The position numbers and the translations under genes are program-made. Shown one piece after another: positions 18,898-28,083 of a DNA stretch of 64,000 nt. Position 1 is the first letter of the stretch. Each line of letters starts with the position of its first letter. The DNA comes from RCC90-49c sp051016155 (GTDB lineage Bacteria > Bacteroidota > Bacteroidia > Cytophagales > Amoebophilaceae). The notes below the pieces were generated by a model. The model was given only the letters and a program-made list of their open reading frames with translations, did no database searches and was not told the origin of the DNA. The DNA is taken from contig CP136537.1 of assembly GCA_051016155.1 (NCBI GenBank), positions 1,054,001 through 1,118,000 on the forward strand. The letters run 5' to 3'.

Positions 18898-19251
18898 ATG
18901 GTACCTAAAAACAAGAAAGAGGCACGCAGACTCAAGATTCGCAGAAAGATCAGAAAAACGATCAAAGGAACAGCTGCTACGCCTAGATTGTCCGTGTACA
19001 AAAGCAACAAAGGCATCTATGTACAACTGATCAATGATGAGCAAGGCCATACTCTGCTGACCACTTCTTCTAGAGCACTCGGCGAACAGGGTATTGACGT
19101 GGACAAGGCCAGAAAAGTAGGCGAAACCATTGCCGAAAAGGCCCGCGAGCAAGGCATCGAAACAGTAGTATTTGACCGTTCAGGCTACCTCTACCATGGG
19201 CGCGTAAAAGCACTAGCAGAAGGAGCCAGAAACAAAGGACTTAAATTTTAG
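18898..19251 (+). CDS. rplR: 50S ribosomal protein L18
   Basis: 5S rRNA-binding protein. The 117 residues include PRLSVYKSNKGIYVQLI and the C-terminal FDRSGYLYHGRVKALAEGAR signature. rpsE starts 4 bases after the stop. It follows the repeat-filled gap after rplF, so its transcription may depend on read-through or a local promoter. Confidence 0.97.
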   Translation: MVPKNKKEARRLKIRRKIRKTIKGTAATPRLSVYKSNKGIYVQLINDEQGHTLLTTSSRALGEQGIDVDKARKVGETIAEKAREQGIETVVFDRSGYLYHGRVKALAEGARNKGLKF

Positions 19252-19255
19252 CAGC

Positions 19256-19765
19256 ATGCACGCAAACAAACTCAAGGCCAGTGACTTCACCTTAGAAGAA
19301 AAAGTAGTGGCCGTCAACAGAGTGACCAAAGTGGTCAAAGGAGGGCGTAACTTCAGCTTTGCAGCTGTCGTCGTTGTGGGAGATGGCAATGGCGTAGTAG
19401 GGTACGGCCTAGGCAAAGCCAAAGAAGTGACTACTGCCATTACCAAAGGCGTGGAAGACGCCAAAAAGAACTTGATCAAAGTGCCTATCCTGCGCAACAC
19501 AGTGCCGCACGAGTCTTTAGGGAAATTTGGTGGGGGCACTGTACTGCTCAAACCTGCTGCCCCAGGTACAGGCATTATTGCAGGCGGAGGTGCGCGCATT
19601 GTGCTGGAGAGTGCAGGCGTACAAAACGTATTGTCTAAATCCAAAGGATCGTCTAACCCGCACAATGTCGTCAAAGCCACCTTCCAGGCCTTGCTACAAC
19701 TGCGCGATCCAGTGACTGTTGCTGCCCAAAGAGGCATTCCTTTAGCCAAAGTATTTAATGGATAG
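19256..19765 (+). CDS. rpsE: 30S ribosomal protein S5
   Basis: Small-subunit protein involved in decoding accuracy. The 169 residues show the N-terminal double-stranded RNA-binding fold (VVAVNRVTKVVKGGRNFSF, VVVGDGNGVVGYGLGKAKEV) and the C-terminal domain with GTGIIAGGGARIVLESAG. It is 2 bases from rpmD in the operon. Confidence 0.97.
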   Translation: MHANKLKASDFTLEEKVVAVNRVTKVVKGGRNFSFAAVVVVGDGNGVVGYGLGKAKEVTTAITKGVEDAKKNLIKVPILRNTVPHESLGKFGGGTVLLKPAAPGTGIIAGGGARIVLESAGVQNVLSKSKGSSNPHNVVKATFQALLQLRDPVTVAAQRGIPLAKVFNG

Positions 19766-19767
19766 TC

Positions 19768-19959
19768 ATGAGCAAAGTTAGAATCACCCAGACAAAGAGC
19801 CTGATTGGCTGCCCAGAAAAACCACAAAAGCGTACGATGCGTGCGTTGGGTTTTGGACGCCATGGCAAAATCAACAAGAGCGTTGAGCATGAGCTGACCC
19901 CGGCCATTCAAGGCATGATCAATAGCATTCATCATTTAGTCACTGTAGAAGCGATATAA
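19768..19959 (+). CDS. rpmD: 50S ribosomal protein L30
   Basis: A 63-residue protein with the L30 pattern: VRITQTKSLIGCPEKPQKRT and LGFGRHGKI. It lies between rpsE and rplO with 2-base spacings, the standard operon position. Confidence 0.95.
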   Translation: MSKVRITQTKSLIGCPEKPQKRTMRALGFGRHGKINKSVEHELTPAIQGMINSIHHLVTVEAI

Positions 19960-19961
19960 AT

Positions 19962-20420
19962 ATGCAACTGAATACATTAAAGCCCGCTGCTGGAGCTGTC
20001 AAGAACAAAAAACGCATTGGCAGAGGGCAAGGCTCTGGCAAAGGGGGTACAGCCACGCGAGGACACAAAGGCGCCCAGTCCAGATCAGGGTATAAAAGCA
20101 AAAGAGGCTTTGAAGGTGGACAGCTCCCCTTGCAAAGGCGTATTCCTAGGTATGGGTTCAAAAACGTCAACCGCGTGGTCTACAAGCCAATCAACCTGAC
20201 GCTATTGCAGCAACTAGCTGAACAGAAGCAGGTAGACACGATTGCTGCTTCCTTCTTGAAGCAGCATGGGCTTATCCATAAGCACGATCGCTACAAGATA
20301 TTGGGCACAGGCACCTTACAAACTCAACTCAAAGTTACTGCCCATGCCTTTTCTGCATCAGCACGTGCAGCTATAGAACAATTAGGCGGACAGGCCACCA
20401 CAATCGAGCTCCATGCGTAA
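19962..20420 (+). CDS. rplO: 50S ribosomal protein L15
   Basis: The 152 residues start MQLNTLKPAAGAVKNKKRIG with the glycine-rich loop GRGQGSGKGGTATRGHKGAQ typical of L15, followed by FEGGQLPLQRRIPRYGF. Its end overlaps the secY start by 8 bases, indicating translational coupling. Confidence 0.97.
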   Translation: MQLNTLKPAAGAVKNKKRIGRGQGSGKGGTATRGHKGAQSRSGYKSKRGFEGGQLPLQRRIPRYGFKNVNRVVYKPINLTLLQQLAEQKQVDTIAASFLKQHGLIHKHDRYKILGTGTLQTQLKVTAHAFSASARAAIEQLGGQATTIELHA

Positions 20421-21711
20421 ATTTCTACAAGCTATCCGCGATATCTTTTCTACGGAAGAGTTGAGAATACGTATCCTCAATACGCTTGGGTTTATTCTGC
20501 TTTTTCGCATAGGCTCTTATGTTGTCTTGCCTGGCGTAGACCCTTCTAAACTGACCGGTGAAGCCAGAGGAATTTTTGGATTGCTAGACACTTTCTTGGG
20601 GGGAGCATTCAGCAATGCATCGGTCTTTGGTTTGGGGGTTATGCCCTACATTTCTGCCTCCATTGCTGTGCAGCTCTTGACCATTGCCTTGCCCTACTTC
20701 CAAAGGATGCAAAAAGAAGGGCACTCAGGCCGAAAAAGGCTGAACCAAATCACCAAAGTGCTGACCATTTTCTTGGCCATGGTTCAGTCTACCGCCTATC
20801 TCTCTGCAGCCATTCCCAATGAAGTACTCCTGGTCAGCAGATCATTCTTCACAAGCTCCTCCATGGTGATCCTGACTGCAGGCACCATGTTCTGTATGTG
20901 GCTTGGTGACCGCATTACTGACAAAGGCATTGGCAATGGCGTCTCCATGCTCATCATGATTGGGATTGTCTCCTCTTTGCCTGGCGCTCTCATTTCAGAG
21001 GTCCTCTCCAGAGGCACACGCGGTGCACTGGTGCTCCTCATCGAAATGGTTATCCTCTTCTTTATCGTGGTAGTGGTCGTGATGTTTACCCAAGCCACTA
21101 GAAGGGTGCCTGTACAATATGCCAAGCAGATGGTAAGCAGAACTTCCTACAGGGCCCAAAGGCAATACATTCCGCTGAAGCTGAATACTTCTGGGGTCAT
21201 GCCCATCATCTTTTCTCAAGCGCTTATGTTTTTACCCGCTCTGCTTTCGAGCCTATGGGCCGATAAAAGCGACTGGGCTGCAGCCATAGGTAGGGTTTTC
21301 TCCGATTTCACCACCTGGCAGTACAATGTTACTTTTGGCCTGCTTATCATTGTTTTTACGTTCTTTTACACGGCCATCACCATCAATCCTGCCCAGATAG
21401 CGGATGATATGAAGCGCAACAATGGTTTTGTCCCAGGGATCAAGCCTGGCAAACCTACAGCAGAATTTATAGACCATGTTTTAAGCAGAATTACACTCCC
21501 AGGTTCCATATTTCTCGCATTGATTGCTATCTTGCCAGCCTTTGCGCACCTGGCAGGGATGACCCGATTATTTAGCAGGTTTTATGGAGGCACTTCGCTG
21601 CTGATCATGGTGGGCGTGGTGCTGGATACAGTGCAGCAAGTAGAAAGCTTGCTGCTGATGCGTCGCTATGACGGAATGATGAAATCAGATCGAATCAGAG
21701 AATACGCTTAA
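20413..21711 (+). CDS. secY: Protein translocase subunit SecY
   Basis: Channel-forming subunit of the Sec translocon, working here with SecDF (51371-54280). The 432 residues contain about ten membrane segments and the family landmarks GLGVMPYISASIAVQL and GIGNGVSMLIMIGI, plus the cytosolic loop FTQATRRVPVQYAKQM. The start overlaps rplO. Length is normal. Confidence 0.97.
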   Translation: MRKFLQAIRDIFSTEELRIRILNTLGFILLFRIGSYVVLPGVDPSKLTGEARGIFGLLDTFLGGAFSNASVFGLGVMPYISASIAVQLLTIALPYFQRMQKEGHSGRKRLNQITKVLTIFLAMVQSTAYLSAAIPNEVLLVSRSFFTSSSMVILTAGTMFCMWLGDRITDKGIGNGVSMLIMIGIVSSLPGALISEVLSRGTRGALVLLIEMVILFFIVVVVVMFTQATRRVPVQYAKQMVSRTSYRAQRQYIPLKLNTSGVMPIIFSQALMFLPALLSSLWADKSDWAAAIGRVFSDFTTWQYNVTFGLLIIVFTFFYTAITINPAQIADDMKRNNGFVPGIKPGKPTAEFIDHVLSRITLPGSIFLALIAILPAFAHLAGMTRLFSRFYGGTSLLIMVGVVLDTVQQVESLLLMRRYDGMMKSDRIREYA

Positions 21712-21733
21712 TACAGGGCAGCAAGCTAAGCGC

Positions 21734-22498
21734 ATGGTATTTCTAAAGAGCGAAGAAGAAATTGCCCTGATCAGAGAGAGCGCTGCGATTCTGAGCCAAA
21801 CGCACGGTGTCATAGCTCGGGAAGTAAAACCAGGCGTGACAACAAGAAGTATTGACGCCTTGGCAGAGGCCTTCATCAGAGACCATGGAGGCACTCCCTC
21901 TTTCAAGGGCTATAGGAGATTCCCAGCTACGCTTTGTATCTCTGTCAATGAATATGTGGTACATGGCGTACCTAGCGATTATACGCTGAAAGAAGGAGAT
22001 ATTGTCTCGATAGACTGTGGAGTCTACTACAAAGGCTTTCATAGCGATGCGGCCTTCACTCATCCGGTAGGTGAGATAAGCGAAGAAAAGCAACAACTGC
22101 TGCGCGTGACGCGAGAGGCTTTGTACCATGGCATTGATGCCATACAGAAAGGAAGCAGAACAGGCGATGTAGGCCACGCTATCCAGCAGCATGTGCAAGT
22201 CCATGGCTATTCAGTCGTTAGAGAGTTGGTAGGGCATGGCGTAGGCAGAAGACTACACGAAGCGCCCAACATGCCTAACTATGGCAACCCAGGCAGTGGT
22301 GTCAAGCTCAAAAAGGGCATGGTGTTGGCCATAGAGCCGATGGTCAACTTAGGCGTACGACAGATAGTAGAAGAGAGAGGTGGACAAATGCGCACGTTGG
22401 ACAAAAAACCTTCGGCTCACTTTGAACACACGGTAGCCGTCTTGGAAGAGGGGGTAGAAATATTAACTACTTATAAATACATAGAGGAAGACATTTAA
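21734..22498 (+). CDS. map: Methionine aminopeptidase type I
   Basis: Removes the initiator methionine from nascent proteins. In 254 residues the metal ligands are recognisable: Asp in SIDCGVYYKGFHSDAA, His in ELVGHGVGRRLHE, and two Glu in AIEPMVN and HFEHTVAV. No N-terminal zinc-finger extension. It sits between secY and infA, as in many Bacteroidota. Confidence 0.97.
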   Translation: MVFLKSEEEIALIRESAAILSQTHGVIAREVKPGVTTRSIDALAEAFIRDHGGTPSFKGYRRFPATLCISVNEYVVHGVPSDYTLKEGDIVSIDCGVYYKGFHSDAAFTHPVGEISEEKQQLLRVTREALYHGIDAIQKGSRTGDVGHAIQQHVQVHGYSVVRELVGHGVGRRLHEAPNMPNYGNPGSGVKLKKGMVLAIEPMVNLGVRQIVEERGGQMRTLDKKPSAHFEHTVAVLEEGVEILTTYKYIEEDI

Positions 22499-22499
22499 T

Positions 22500-22718
22500 A
22501 TGGCCCGTTCCGGAGCAATTGAGCAAGAAGGTACCGTAGAAGTAGCCCTTCCCAATGCTATCTTCAAAGTAAAATTAGAGAACGAGCTAGTCGTCACCGC
22601 CCACATCTCTGGCAAAATGCGTAAGAATTACATCAAAATATTGCCTGGAGACCGCGTGAAGTTAGAAATGTCTCCTTATGATCTGAGCCGCGGACGCATT
22701 GTTTATAGGTATAAATAA
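22500..22718 (+). CDS. infA: Translation initiation factor IF-1
   Basis: A 72-residue OB-fold protein that binds the ribosomal A site during initiation. It matches IF-1 along its whole length: EQEGTVEVALPNAIFKVKL, HISGKMRKNYIKILPGDRV and LSRGRIVYRYK. One base separates it from map, and rpmJ follows. Confidence 0.97.
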   Translation: MARSGAIEQEGTVEVALPNAIFKVKLENELVVTAHISGKMRKNYIKILPGDRVKLEMSPYDLSRGRIVYRYK

Positions 22719-22740
22719 CACAACGCAAGCACTTACTGCT

Positions 22741-22857
22741 ATGAAAGTAAAAGCATCGGTAAAAAAACGTAGCGTCAGCTGTCAGGTCGTGCGCCGCAAA
22801 GGCAAGCTGTACGTAATCAACAAGAAGAATCCAAGATTTAAACAAAGACAAGGATAG
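22741..22857 (+). CDS. rpmJ: 50S ribosomal protein L36
   Basis: A 38-residue reading frame beginning MKVKASVKKRSVSCQVVRRK and ending NPRFKQRQG, the L36 pattern. The zinc-binding cysteines are reduced: one Cys remains in SVSCQVV, where the zinc-type protein has CxxC. This is the common zinc-independent variant. It lies between infA and rpsM, with the stop 2 bases before rpsM. Confidence 0.93.
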   Translation: MKVKASVKKRSVSCQVVRRKGKLYVINKKNPRFKQRQG

Positions 22858-22859
22858 CT

Positions 22860-23237
22860 ATGGCCAGAATATTAGGGGTAGACATTCCAGACAGAAAGCG
22901 CGGTGAGATTGCACTGACTTATATCTATGGTATAGGACGCAGTTTAGCCAACAAGGTGCTGGCAGAAGCTCAAGTAGACAAAAACAAGTATCCTGCTGAC
23001 TGGGCAGATGAAGAGTCTAAGAAGATTAGAGCCATTATCAGCGAGCAATACAAAGTGGAAGGTGAGTTACGCTCTGAGGTACGGCTCCATATCAAGCGCT
23101 TGATGGACATTGGGTGCTACCGAGGCAAAAGGCATCGCGTAGGCTTACCTGTCAGAGGTCAGAAGACCAAAAACAATGCTAGAACACGCAAAGGAAAACG
23201 CAAGACAGTAGCTAACAAGAAAAAAGCGACTAAATAA
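22860..23237 (+). CDS. rpsM: 30S ribosomal protein S13
   Basis: Small-subunit head protein contacting the P-site tRNA. The 125 residues carry ARILGVDIPDRKRGEIALTY at the N-terminus and the basic C-terminal block RHRVGLPVRGQKTKNNARTR. Standard operon neighbour of rpmJ and rpsK. Confidence 0.97.
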   Translation: MARILGVDIPDRKRGEIALTYIYGIGRSLANKVLAEAQVDKNKYPADWADEESKKIRAIISEQYKVEGELRSEVRLHIKRLMDIGCYRGKRHRVGLPVRGQKTKNNARTRKGKRKTVANKKKATK

Positions 23238-23289
23238 GTAATCAAATATTGAGCTGCTAACAGCTACGTAGTCATCACACCGTAAGACC

Positions 23290-23682
23290 ATGGCCAACAC
23301 AAAAAAAGACAAAGCCAAAAAGAGAGTTGTCAAAGTAGACAAAACAGGACAAGCACACATCAAGGCTTCGTTTAACAACATCATCATTTCGCTGACTAAC
23401 AGCGCTGGGCAAGTCATCTCTTGGTCCTCCTCAGGAAAGATGGGCTTTAGAGGGTCTAAAAAGAATACGCCCTACGCTGCCCAAAAGGCAGCAGAAGATT
23501 GCGCCAAAGTAGCTCATGAGCTAGGCCTTAGAAAAGTGAATGTATACATCAAAGGTGCAGGTGTAGGCAGAGAATCTGCTGTAAGGACCCTGCAAGAAGC
23601 AGGCATCGAGGTGGCAGCGATCCAAGACGTTACTCCTTTGCCCCACAATGGTTGTAGGCCCCCTAAACGCAGACGTCCTTAA
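23290..23682 (+). CDS. rpsK: 30S ribosomal protein S11
   Basis: A 130-residue platform protein with signatures GQAHIKASFNNIIISLTN, KNTPYAAQKAAEDCA and the ending VTPLPHNGCRPPKRRRP. Separated from rpsM by 52 bases with no feature. Confidence 0.97.
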   Translation: MANTKKDKAKKRVVKVDKTGQAHIKASFNNIIISLTNSAGQVISWSSSGKMGFRGSKKNTPYAAQKAAEDCAKVAHELGLRKVNVYIKGAGVGRESAVRTLQEAGIEVAAIQDVTPLPHNGCRPPKRRRP

Positions 23683-23706
23683 TCCACTTTAACCAACGAA
23701 AAAAGT

Positions 23707-24306
23707 ATGGCAGTATATAGAGGCCCTAGAGCGAAAATAGAAAGAAGGTTCAACGACCCTATCTTTGGTCAAGGCAAAGCCCTTCAAAAGAAGGGATATC
23801 CACCTGGCCAGCATGGTAGAGCGCGGAAGAAAAGGTCAGAGTATGCCCTGCAGCTCATGGAGAAGCAGAAAGCCAAGTATACCTATGGATTACTAGAGCG
23901 ACAGTTTGCTAACCTCTTCCAGAAAGCAGTGCGTAAGAAAGGCATCACAGGGGAAATTCTGCTCCAATTGTTAGAAGCGCGCTTAGACAATACAGTGTAC
24001 CGCTTGGGGATTGCCCCTACCCGAAGGGCTGCCCGACAATTGGTCCTTCACAAGCACATTACAGTCAACGACTCGGTAGTCAACATTGCTTCCTACACCT
24101 TAAAGGTAGGCGACAGAATTGGTGTGCGGGAGAAGTCTAAGTCACTGGCAGCCATTAAAGAAAGCCTTACCGCTCCTCACAAAAGATATACGTGGCTAGA
24201 GTGGGACGAAGCGCAAATGGTGGGCAAGCTTATGGCTTTACCTGTCAGGGAAGACATTCCAGAAAAAATCAATGAGCAGAGCATCGTTGAATTGTATTCT
24301 AAATAA
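23707..24306 (+). CDS. rpsD: 30S ribosomal protein S4
   Basis: 16S rRNA assembly initiator, 199 residues. Landmarks are YPPGQHGRARKKRSEYALQL and the S4 RNA-binding domain LLEARLDNTVYRLGIAPTRR followed by HKHITVNDSVVNIAS. The zinc-coordinating cysteines of some S4 proteins are absent. Confidence 0.97.
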   Translation: MAVYRGPRAKIERRFNDPIFGQGKALQKKGYPPGQHGRARKKRSEYALQLMEKQKAKYTYGLLERQFANLFQKAVRKKGITGEILLQLLEARLDNTVYRLGIAPTRRAARQLVLHKHITVNDSVVNIASYTLKVGDRIGVREKSKSLAAIKESLTAPHKRYTWLEWDEAQMVGKLMALPVREDIPEKINEQSIVELYSK

Positions 24307-24352
24307 GTAACATTGTTTCTTGTTTTTGGGAGATTATAAACAGAATAACACC

Positions 24353-25330
24353 ATGTCATCACTAGCTTTTCAAATGCCCGAGAAAGTATCCTTAGAGAAG
24401 GCAGACGACTTTCACGGTAGCTTTACCTTTAAACCCCTTGAAAAAGGATTTGGTACTACCATTGGGAACGCCTTGCGCAGGGTGCTTCTCTCTTCTTTAG
24501 AGGGATATGCAATTACGTCAATCAAAGTCCCTGGCGTGCAACATGAATTCGCTACCATCGAAGGAGTCGTAGAGGATGTAGTGGAGCTAGTACTCAATTT
24601 AAAGCAAGTGCGCCTCAAAAAAATTGCTGAGCACACAGAGGATAAAATATTTATCTCTATCAAGAAGCAAGCAATCTTCCAGGCAGGTGACATTGCTAAG
24701 TTTACCTCTGCTTTTGAGGTGATGAATCCTGATTTTGTGATTGGACATCTTGATCCAGAGGCCAGCATTGACTTGGAAATCACTGTAGAACAAGGAAGAG
24801 GATATCTCCCTGCAGATGAAAACAAGTCTGACAACCCTGTATTAGGCTTGATTCCTATCGACGCCATTTTTACACCGATCAAGAATGTTAAGTACAAAGT
24901 AGAGGATACACGAGTAGAGCAAAAGACAGACTATGAGAAACTCATTCTCGACATCCAAACAGATGGTTCTATCCATCCTGAGGAGGCCTTGGAGCAAGCT
25001 GCCAATCTCATGATCAAGCACTTCTTGCTGTTCTCCAACACCAACATGGTGGTAGAAGCCTCTGGCAATGAAGAAGTAGAAGAGGCAGATGAAGAGATAC
25101 TACACGTACGCAAAGCGCTTAATACTCCTTTGTCTGACCTTGGCCTGTCTGTCAGAGCCTATAACTGTCTTAAAGCAGCAGACATTAAAACCTTGGGCGA
25201 TTTGGTGATACTAGAGGTTTCTGATATGGTTAAATTCAGAAACTTTGGAAAAAAATCGCTGGTAGAGCTTGAAGAGCTAGTTACAAGCAAAGGACTTAGC
25301 TTTGGCATGGACATCTCAAAATACAAGTAA
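24353..25330 (+). CDS. rpoA: DNA-directed RNA polymerase subunit alpha
   Basis: Assembles core RNA polymerase; its C-terminal domain binds UP elements and activators. ATG 24353 gives 325 residues; a TTG at 24320 is less likely. The N-terminal domain shows LEKGFGTTIGNALRRVLLSS and the C-terminal domain (from about 250) LSVRAYNCLKAADIKTLGDL. It lies between rpsD and rplQ as usual. Confidence 0.97.
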   Translation: MSSLAFQMPEKVSLEKADDFHGSFTFKPLEKGFGTTIGNALRRVLLSSLEGYAITSIKVPGVQHEFATIEGVVEDVVELVLNLKQVRLKKIAEHTEDKIFISIKKQAIFQAGDIAKFTSAFEVMNPDFVIGHLDPEASIDLEITVEQGRGYLPADENKSDNPVLGLIPIDAIFTPIKNVKYKVEDTRVEQKTDYEKLILDIQTDGSIHPEEALEQAANLMIKHFLLFSNTNMVVEASGNEEVEEADEEILHVRKALNTPLSDLGLSVRAYNCLKAADIKTLGDLVILEVSDMVKFRNFGKKSLVELEELVTSKGLSFGMDISKYK

Positions 25331-25404
25331 TAGCTGCGCACGCAGCCGTCTTCCTGACCACTATTCTAGTTCTATCCTAACCACGATCTGACCTTCAAAA
25401 AGCC

Positions 25405-26040
25405 ATGAGACACGGGAAAAAGTTGAATCATCTGAGCAGGCCTGCTGCACACCGCAAGGCTTTGCTAAGCAATTTGGCCAAGTCTTTGATTCTACAGAAA
25501 CGTATCCACACGACTGTAGCCAAAGCCAAGGCGCTGAAAAAATTTGTAGAGCCTATCTTAACCAAAGCTAAGCTAGACACGACGCATTCTAGAAGAGTAG
25601 TATTTGCCTACTTTCAAGACAAAGCCCCAGTCAAAGAGCTGTTCAACGAAGTAGCAGCTAAAATTGCAGATCGACCTGGGGGCTACACACGCATCATCAA
25701 GCTAGGCACTCGCCTAGGCGACAATGCTGAGATGTGCATGATAGAGCTGGTAGACTACAACGAATTGCTGCAGAAGGCAACTAAGCCTGAAAAAGCCAAG
25801 ACAAGAAGAGGAAGAAGAAGCAAGACTAAGGCTAAGGCCCAAGAAGTTGTGGCTAGCGGAGCCCACAAAGATGTTATCTCTACTAGCTCTACGACAACAG
25901 ATGAGACCTCGGTAAATACTGCTGATCAAGCGCCTCAAGTACAAGCTACTCCTCCCTCTCAGTCAGACGCGCCTGCACAGGAGGCAACTCCAAGCAAAGA
26001 GGCCGATGCTGCTGACGCTGATACCAGCCAAGGGGAGTGA
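25405..26040 (+). CDS. rplQ: 50S ribosomal protein L17 with low-complexity C-terminal extension
   Basis: Residues 1-120 are standard L17 (MRHGKKLNHLSRPAAHRKAL, RPGGYTRIIKLGTRLGDNAE). They are followed by a basic stretch and about 70 residues rich in Ala, Thr, Ser, Gln, Asp and Glu, bringing the protein to 211 residues against about 120 in E. coli. Bacteroidota L17 often has an extension; this one is long. It is the last gene of the ribosomal operon. Confidence 0.95.
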   Translation: MRHGKKLNHLSRPAAHRKALLSNLAKSLILQKRIHTTVAKAKALKKFVEPILTKAKLDTTHSRRVVFAYFQDKAPVKELFNEVAAKIADRPGGYTRIIKLGTRLGDNAEMCMIELVDYNELLQKATKPEKAKTRRGRRSKTKAKAQEVVASGAHKDVISTSSTTTDETSVNTADQAPQVQATPPSQSDAPAQEATPSKEADAADADTSQGE

Positions 26041-26056
26041 GTACGGTTCAGGAGAC

Positions 26057-26160
26057 TCCTTGTATTATTGAGCGATTTGCTGATTGAGGGGTTTCAAAAC
26101 GCTTCTAGGCTTGGCAAGGTATTTCTAGAATACTCATGGCCTATGGGTCATTTTGTAACG
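26057..26160. repeat. Dispersed repeat A, copy 3
   Basis: TGTATTATTGAGCGATTTGC and TGATTGAGG, then a weaker shared extension with TTCTAGGCTTGGCAAGG. It starts just after the ribosomal operon and may be transcribed as its trailer. No clear hairpin with a T-tract was found here. Confidence 0.6.
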
Positions 26161-26216
26161 GTATCGATTAACTCGTATAGTGCAGCACGGCTTCCTCAGT
26201 ATTAGTAACTCCCCTT

Positions 26217-26345
26217 ACACAAGTAGCATTATCCTTCTGAGCTTGGCCAGGAATCTCGGCGTAGTGTGGGCTTCGCAGAGATGTTTTCCTTGTGCGCTCA
26301 ACATGACAATATAGGCGCATTGAGAGGGGGGCCGTAAGGTGAGTC
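26217..26345. repeat. Dispersed repeat B, copy 2
   Basis: Starts AGCATTATCCTTCTGAGCTT, continues with a GGCTTCGCAGAGATG block, a mirrored CAACATGACAATAT, and ends with GCATTGAGAGGGG and CGTAAGGTGAG. It has the same order as the copies near 18386, 48040 and 63922. It fills most of the 388-base gap between rplQ and prfA. Confidence 0.75.
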
Positions 26346-26428
26346 AGTAAGGGACCTTGCTCGCGCTCCTTTTGGAGCTCCTTTTCTTTCTATCCCCATT
26401 CCATACCGCAAGGCCTGGTAGGAACCTG

Positions 26429-27496
26429 CTACTTCCCTTCTTTTAGCTTCTCAGCATTGTCAGCTATTTGTAAGGCCTCAATGATAGGGCCGATCTCTCC
26501 ATCTACCACTACAGGCAAATTGTGTACAGTGTAGCCAATGCGATGGTCTGTAACACGTCCTTGCGGATAATTGTATGTGCGTATTTTATCAGACCGGTCG
26601 CCGCTTTTGACCATAGATTTTCTCTCTGCACCTACTGCTTCTTGGTGCCGCTTAAGCTCTCGCTCATAGAGCCTAGCTCGGAGTACTTTCAGGGCTTTTT
26701 CTAAGTTTTTGAGCTGAGACTTCTCGTCTTGGCAGGAAACAACAATGCCTGTAGGAAGGTGTGTAAGCCTAATGGCAGAGTAGGTAGTATTGACAGACTG
26801 CCCCCCAGGACCTGAAGAGCAGAAAGTATCTTTCCTCACCTCGTTCATATCAATATTCACCTCTACTTCGCCCATCTCGGGGAGTACCACTACACTGGCT
26901 GCTGAAGTATGGATGCGCCCTTGGGTCTCTGTAGCAGGAACGCGCTGCACTCGATGCACTCCAGACTCATACTTCATCGTGCCATACACTGCTTGTCCAG
27001 CCATGCTACAGATAATTTCCTTGTAGCCCCCAGCTGTTCCTTCCGTCACGTCCAGCAGCTGCAAAGCCCATTGCATTTTTTCTGCGAAACGTTTGTACAT
27101 TCTGAACAAATCCCCTGCAAAAATGGCGGCCTCATCTCCACCAGCCCCTGCCCGAATCTCTAAAATGATATTCTTGCTGTCATTGGGGTCTTTAGGAATC
27201 AGCAAGGTCTTGAGCTGATCCTCCAGGGCCTGCTGTTGCTGCCCTAACGCCTCTAGCTCTTCCTTGGCCATGTCTTTAAAAGCTACGTCCTTCTCTGTAT
27301 GAAGCACTTCCTGAGCACTGGTAATATTGTCCAAGACCTTGTGGTATTGATCATAAACCTGGACAATCTTGGACAAGTCCTTGTATTCCTTGCTCAAGGC
27401 AGTATACTGTTCTCTGTCAGCTACTGTGTTGGGCTGTGCCAGGAGTGTTTCTACCTCTTGGAATCGATCTTTGATGGCTGCTAACTTATCGAGCAT
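26429..27496 (-). CDS. prfA: Peptide chain release factor 1
   Basis: Terminates translation at UAA and UAG. From ATG 27496 it has 355 residues; a TTG at 27511 would add five. The anticodon-like motif PAT lies in HRVQRVPATETQGR, and the catalytic GGQ lies in SSGPGGQSVNTTYSAIR. Upstream on the minus strand a TAATTTTG box (27516-27523) has a TTG 22 bases further, a plausible promoter very close to the start. Confidence 0.97.
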   Translation of the reverse strand: MLDKLAAIKDRFQEVETLLAQPNTVADREQYTALSKEYKDLSKIVQVYDQYHKVLDNITSAQEVLHTEKDVAFKDMAKEELEALGQQQQALEDQLKTLLIPKDPNDSKNIILEIRAGAGGDEAAIFAGDLFRMYKRFAEKMQWALQLLDVTEGTAGGYKEIICSMAGQAVYGTMKYESGVHRVQRVPATETQGRIHTSAASVVVLPEMGEVEVNIDMNEVRKDTFCSSGPGGQSVNTTYSAIRLTHLPTGIVVSCQDEKSQLKNLEKALKVLRARLYERELKRHQEAVGAERKSMVKSGDRSDKIRTYNYPQGRVTDHRIGYTVHNLPVVVDGEIGPIIEALQIADNAEKLKEGK

Positions 27497-27602
27497 ATGT
27501 GTTAGGGTCAAAGGCCAAAATTACGAAAAGTATCGACCTGCTGAGCAACGTAGGCGCGTTGCTATCAATAACAAGAGGAGAAGAAAGTAACTAGAAAAAA
27601 GC

Positions 27603-27986
27603 TCAATACCTACGCATCAGCCGGTCAGGGTCTTTTTGCAGCATGTATACCCGCAGCTGATGGCCACTCAAAGCGCCTAAGCCCCCCACTATGCCTCCCA
27701 CCAAGCCTGTGAGCAAGATGAGAAGAGAAGTACGCTGAAAACCCAACAAAGGAGCCAGCTTGGTAGAGAGGACAGCACTTGTTTGTACATCAATAGAGAT
27801 AGCAGCCAACGTCCAAAGTAAACTGATCGCCACAAAGCCTCCCCCAAAAGCAGTCCGTTTGTTGAGAGAAAACCCCATGGCTACCAAGCCTGCACACCCT
27901 CCAATAGTCCACCAAGGTAAAAATTGTTCTACTACGTAACTCAACAAACCAGTCAGGATTACTTGAAATAAGAATTTCATAAGCAT
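27603..27986 (-). CDS. Small membrane protein of unknown function
   Basis: A 127-residue protein with about four hydrophobic segments: MKFLFQVILTGLLSYVVEQF, a Gly-rich second segment, FVAISLLWTLAAISI, and LLILLTGLVGGIVGGLGAL. It ends in a short basic tail. I do not recognise the family. Hydrophobicity and an uninterrupted frame in an otherwise empty interval support a real gene. It lies between prfA and the EamA transporter, all on the minus strand. Confidence 0.6.
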   Translation of the reverse strand: MLMKFLFQVILTGLLSYVVEQFLPWWTIGGCAGLVAMGFSLNKRTAFGGGFVAISLLWTLAAISIDVQTSAVLSTKLAPLLGFQRTSLLILLTGLVGGIVGGLGALSGHQLRVYMLQKDPDRLMRRY

Positions 27987-28083
27987 AAAATATTGATTAA
28001 GTCATAACCTATCACAGCATTGGGATACCTGCTGATCAGCCCATTGGATTGAGCCACTGGCAGTGCATCCAATACTCCGCCAT

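Noticed and set aside
19213..19935. 240-codon minus-strand frame over rpsE and rpmD
   Set aside because: Antisense shadow of well-identified ribosomal genes.
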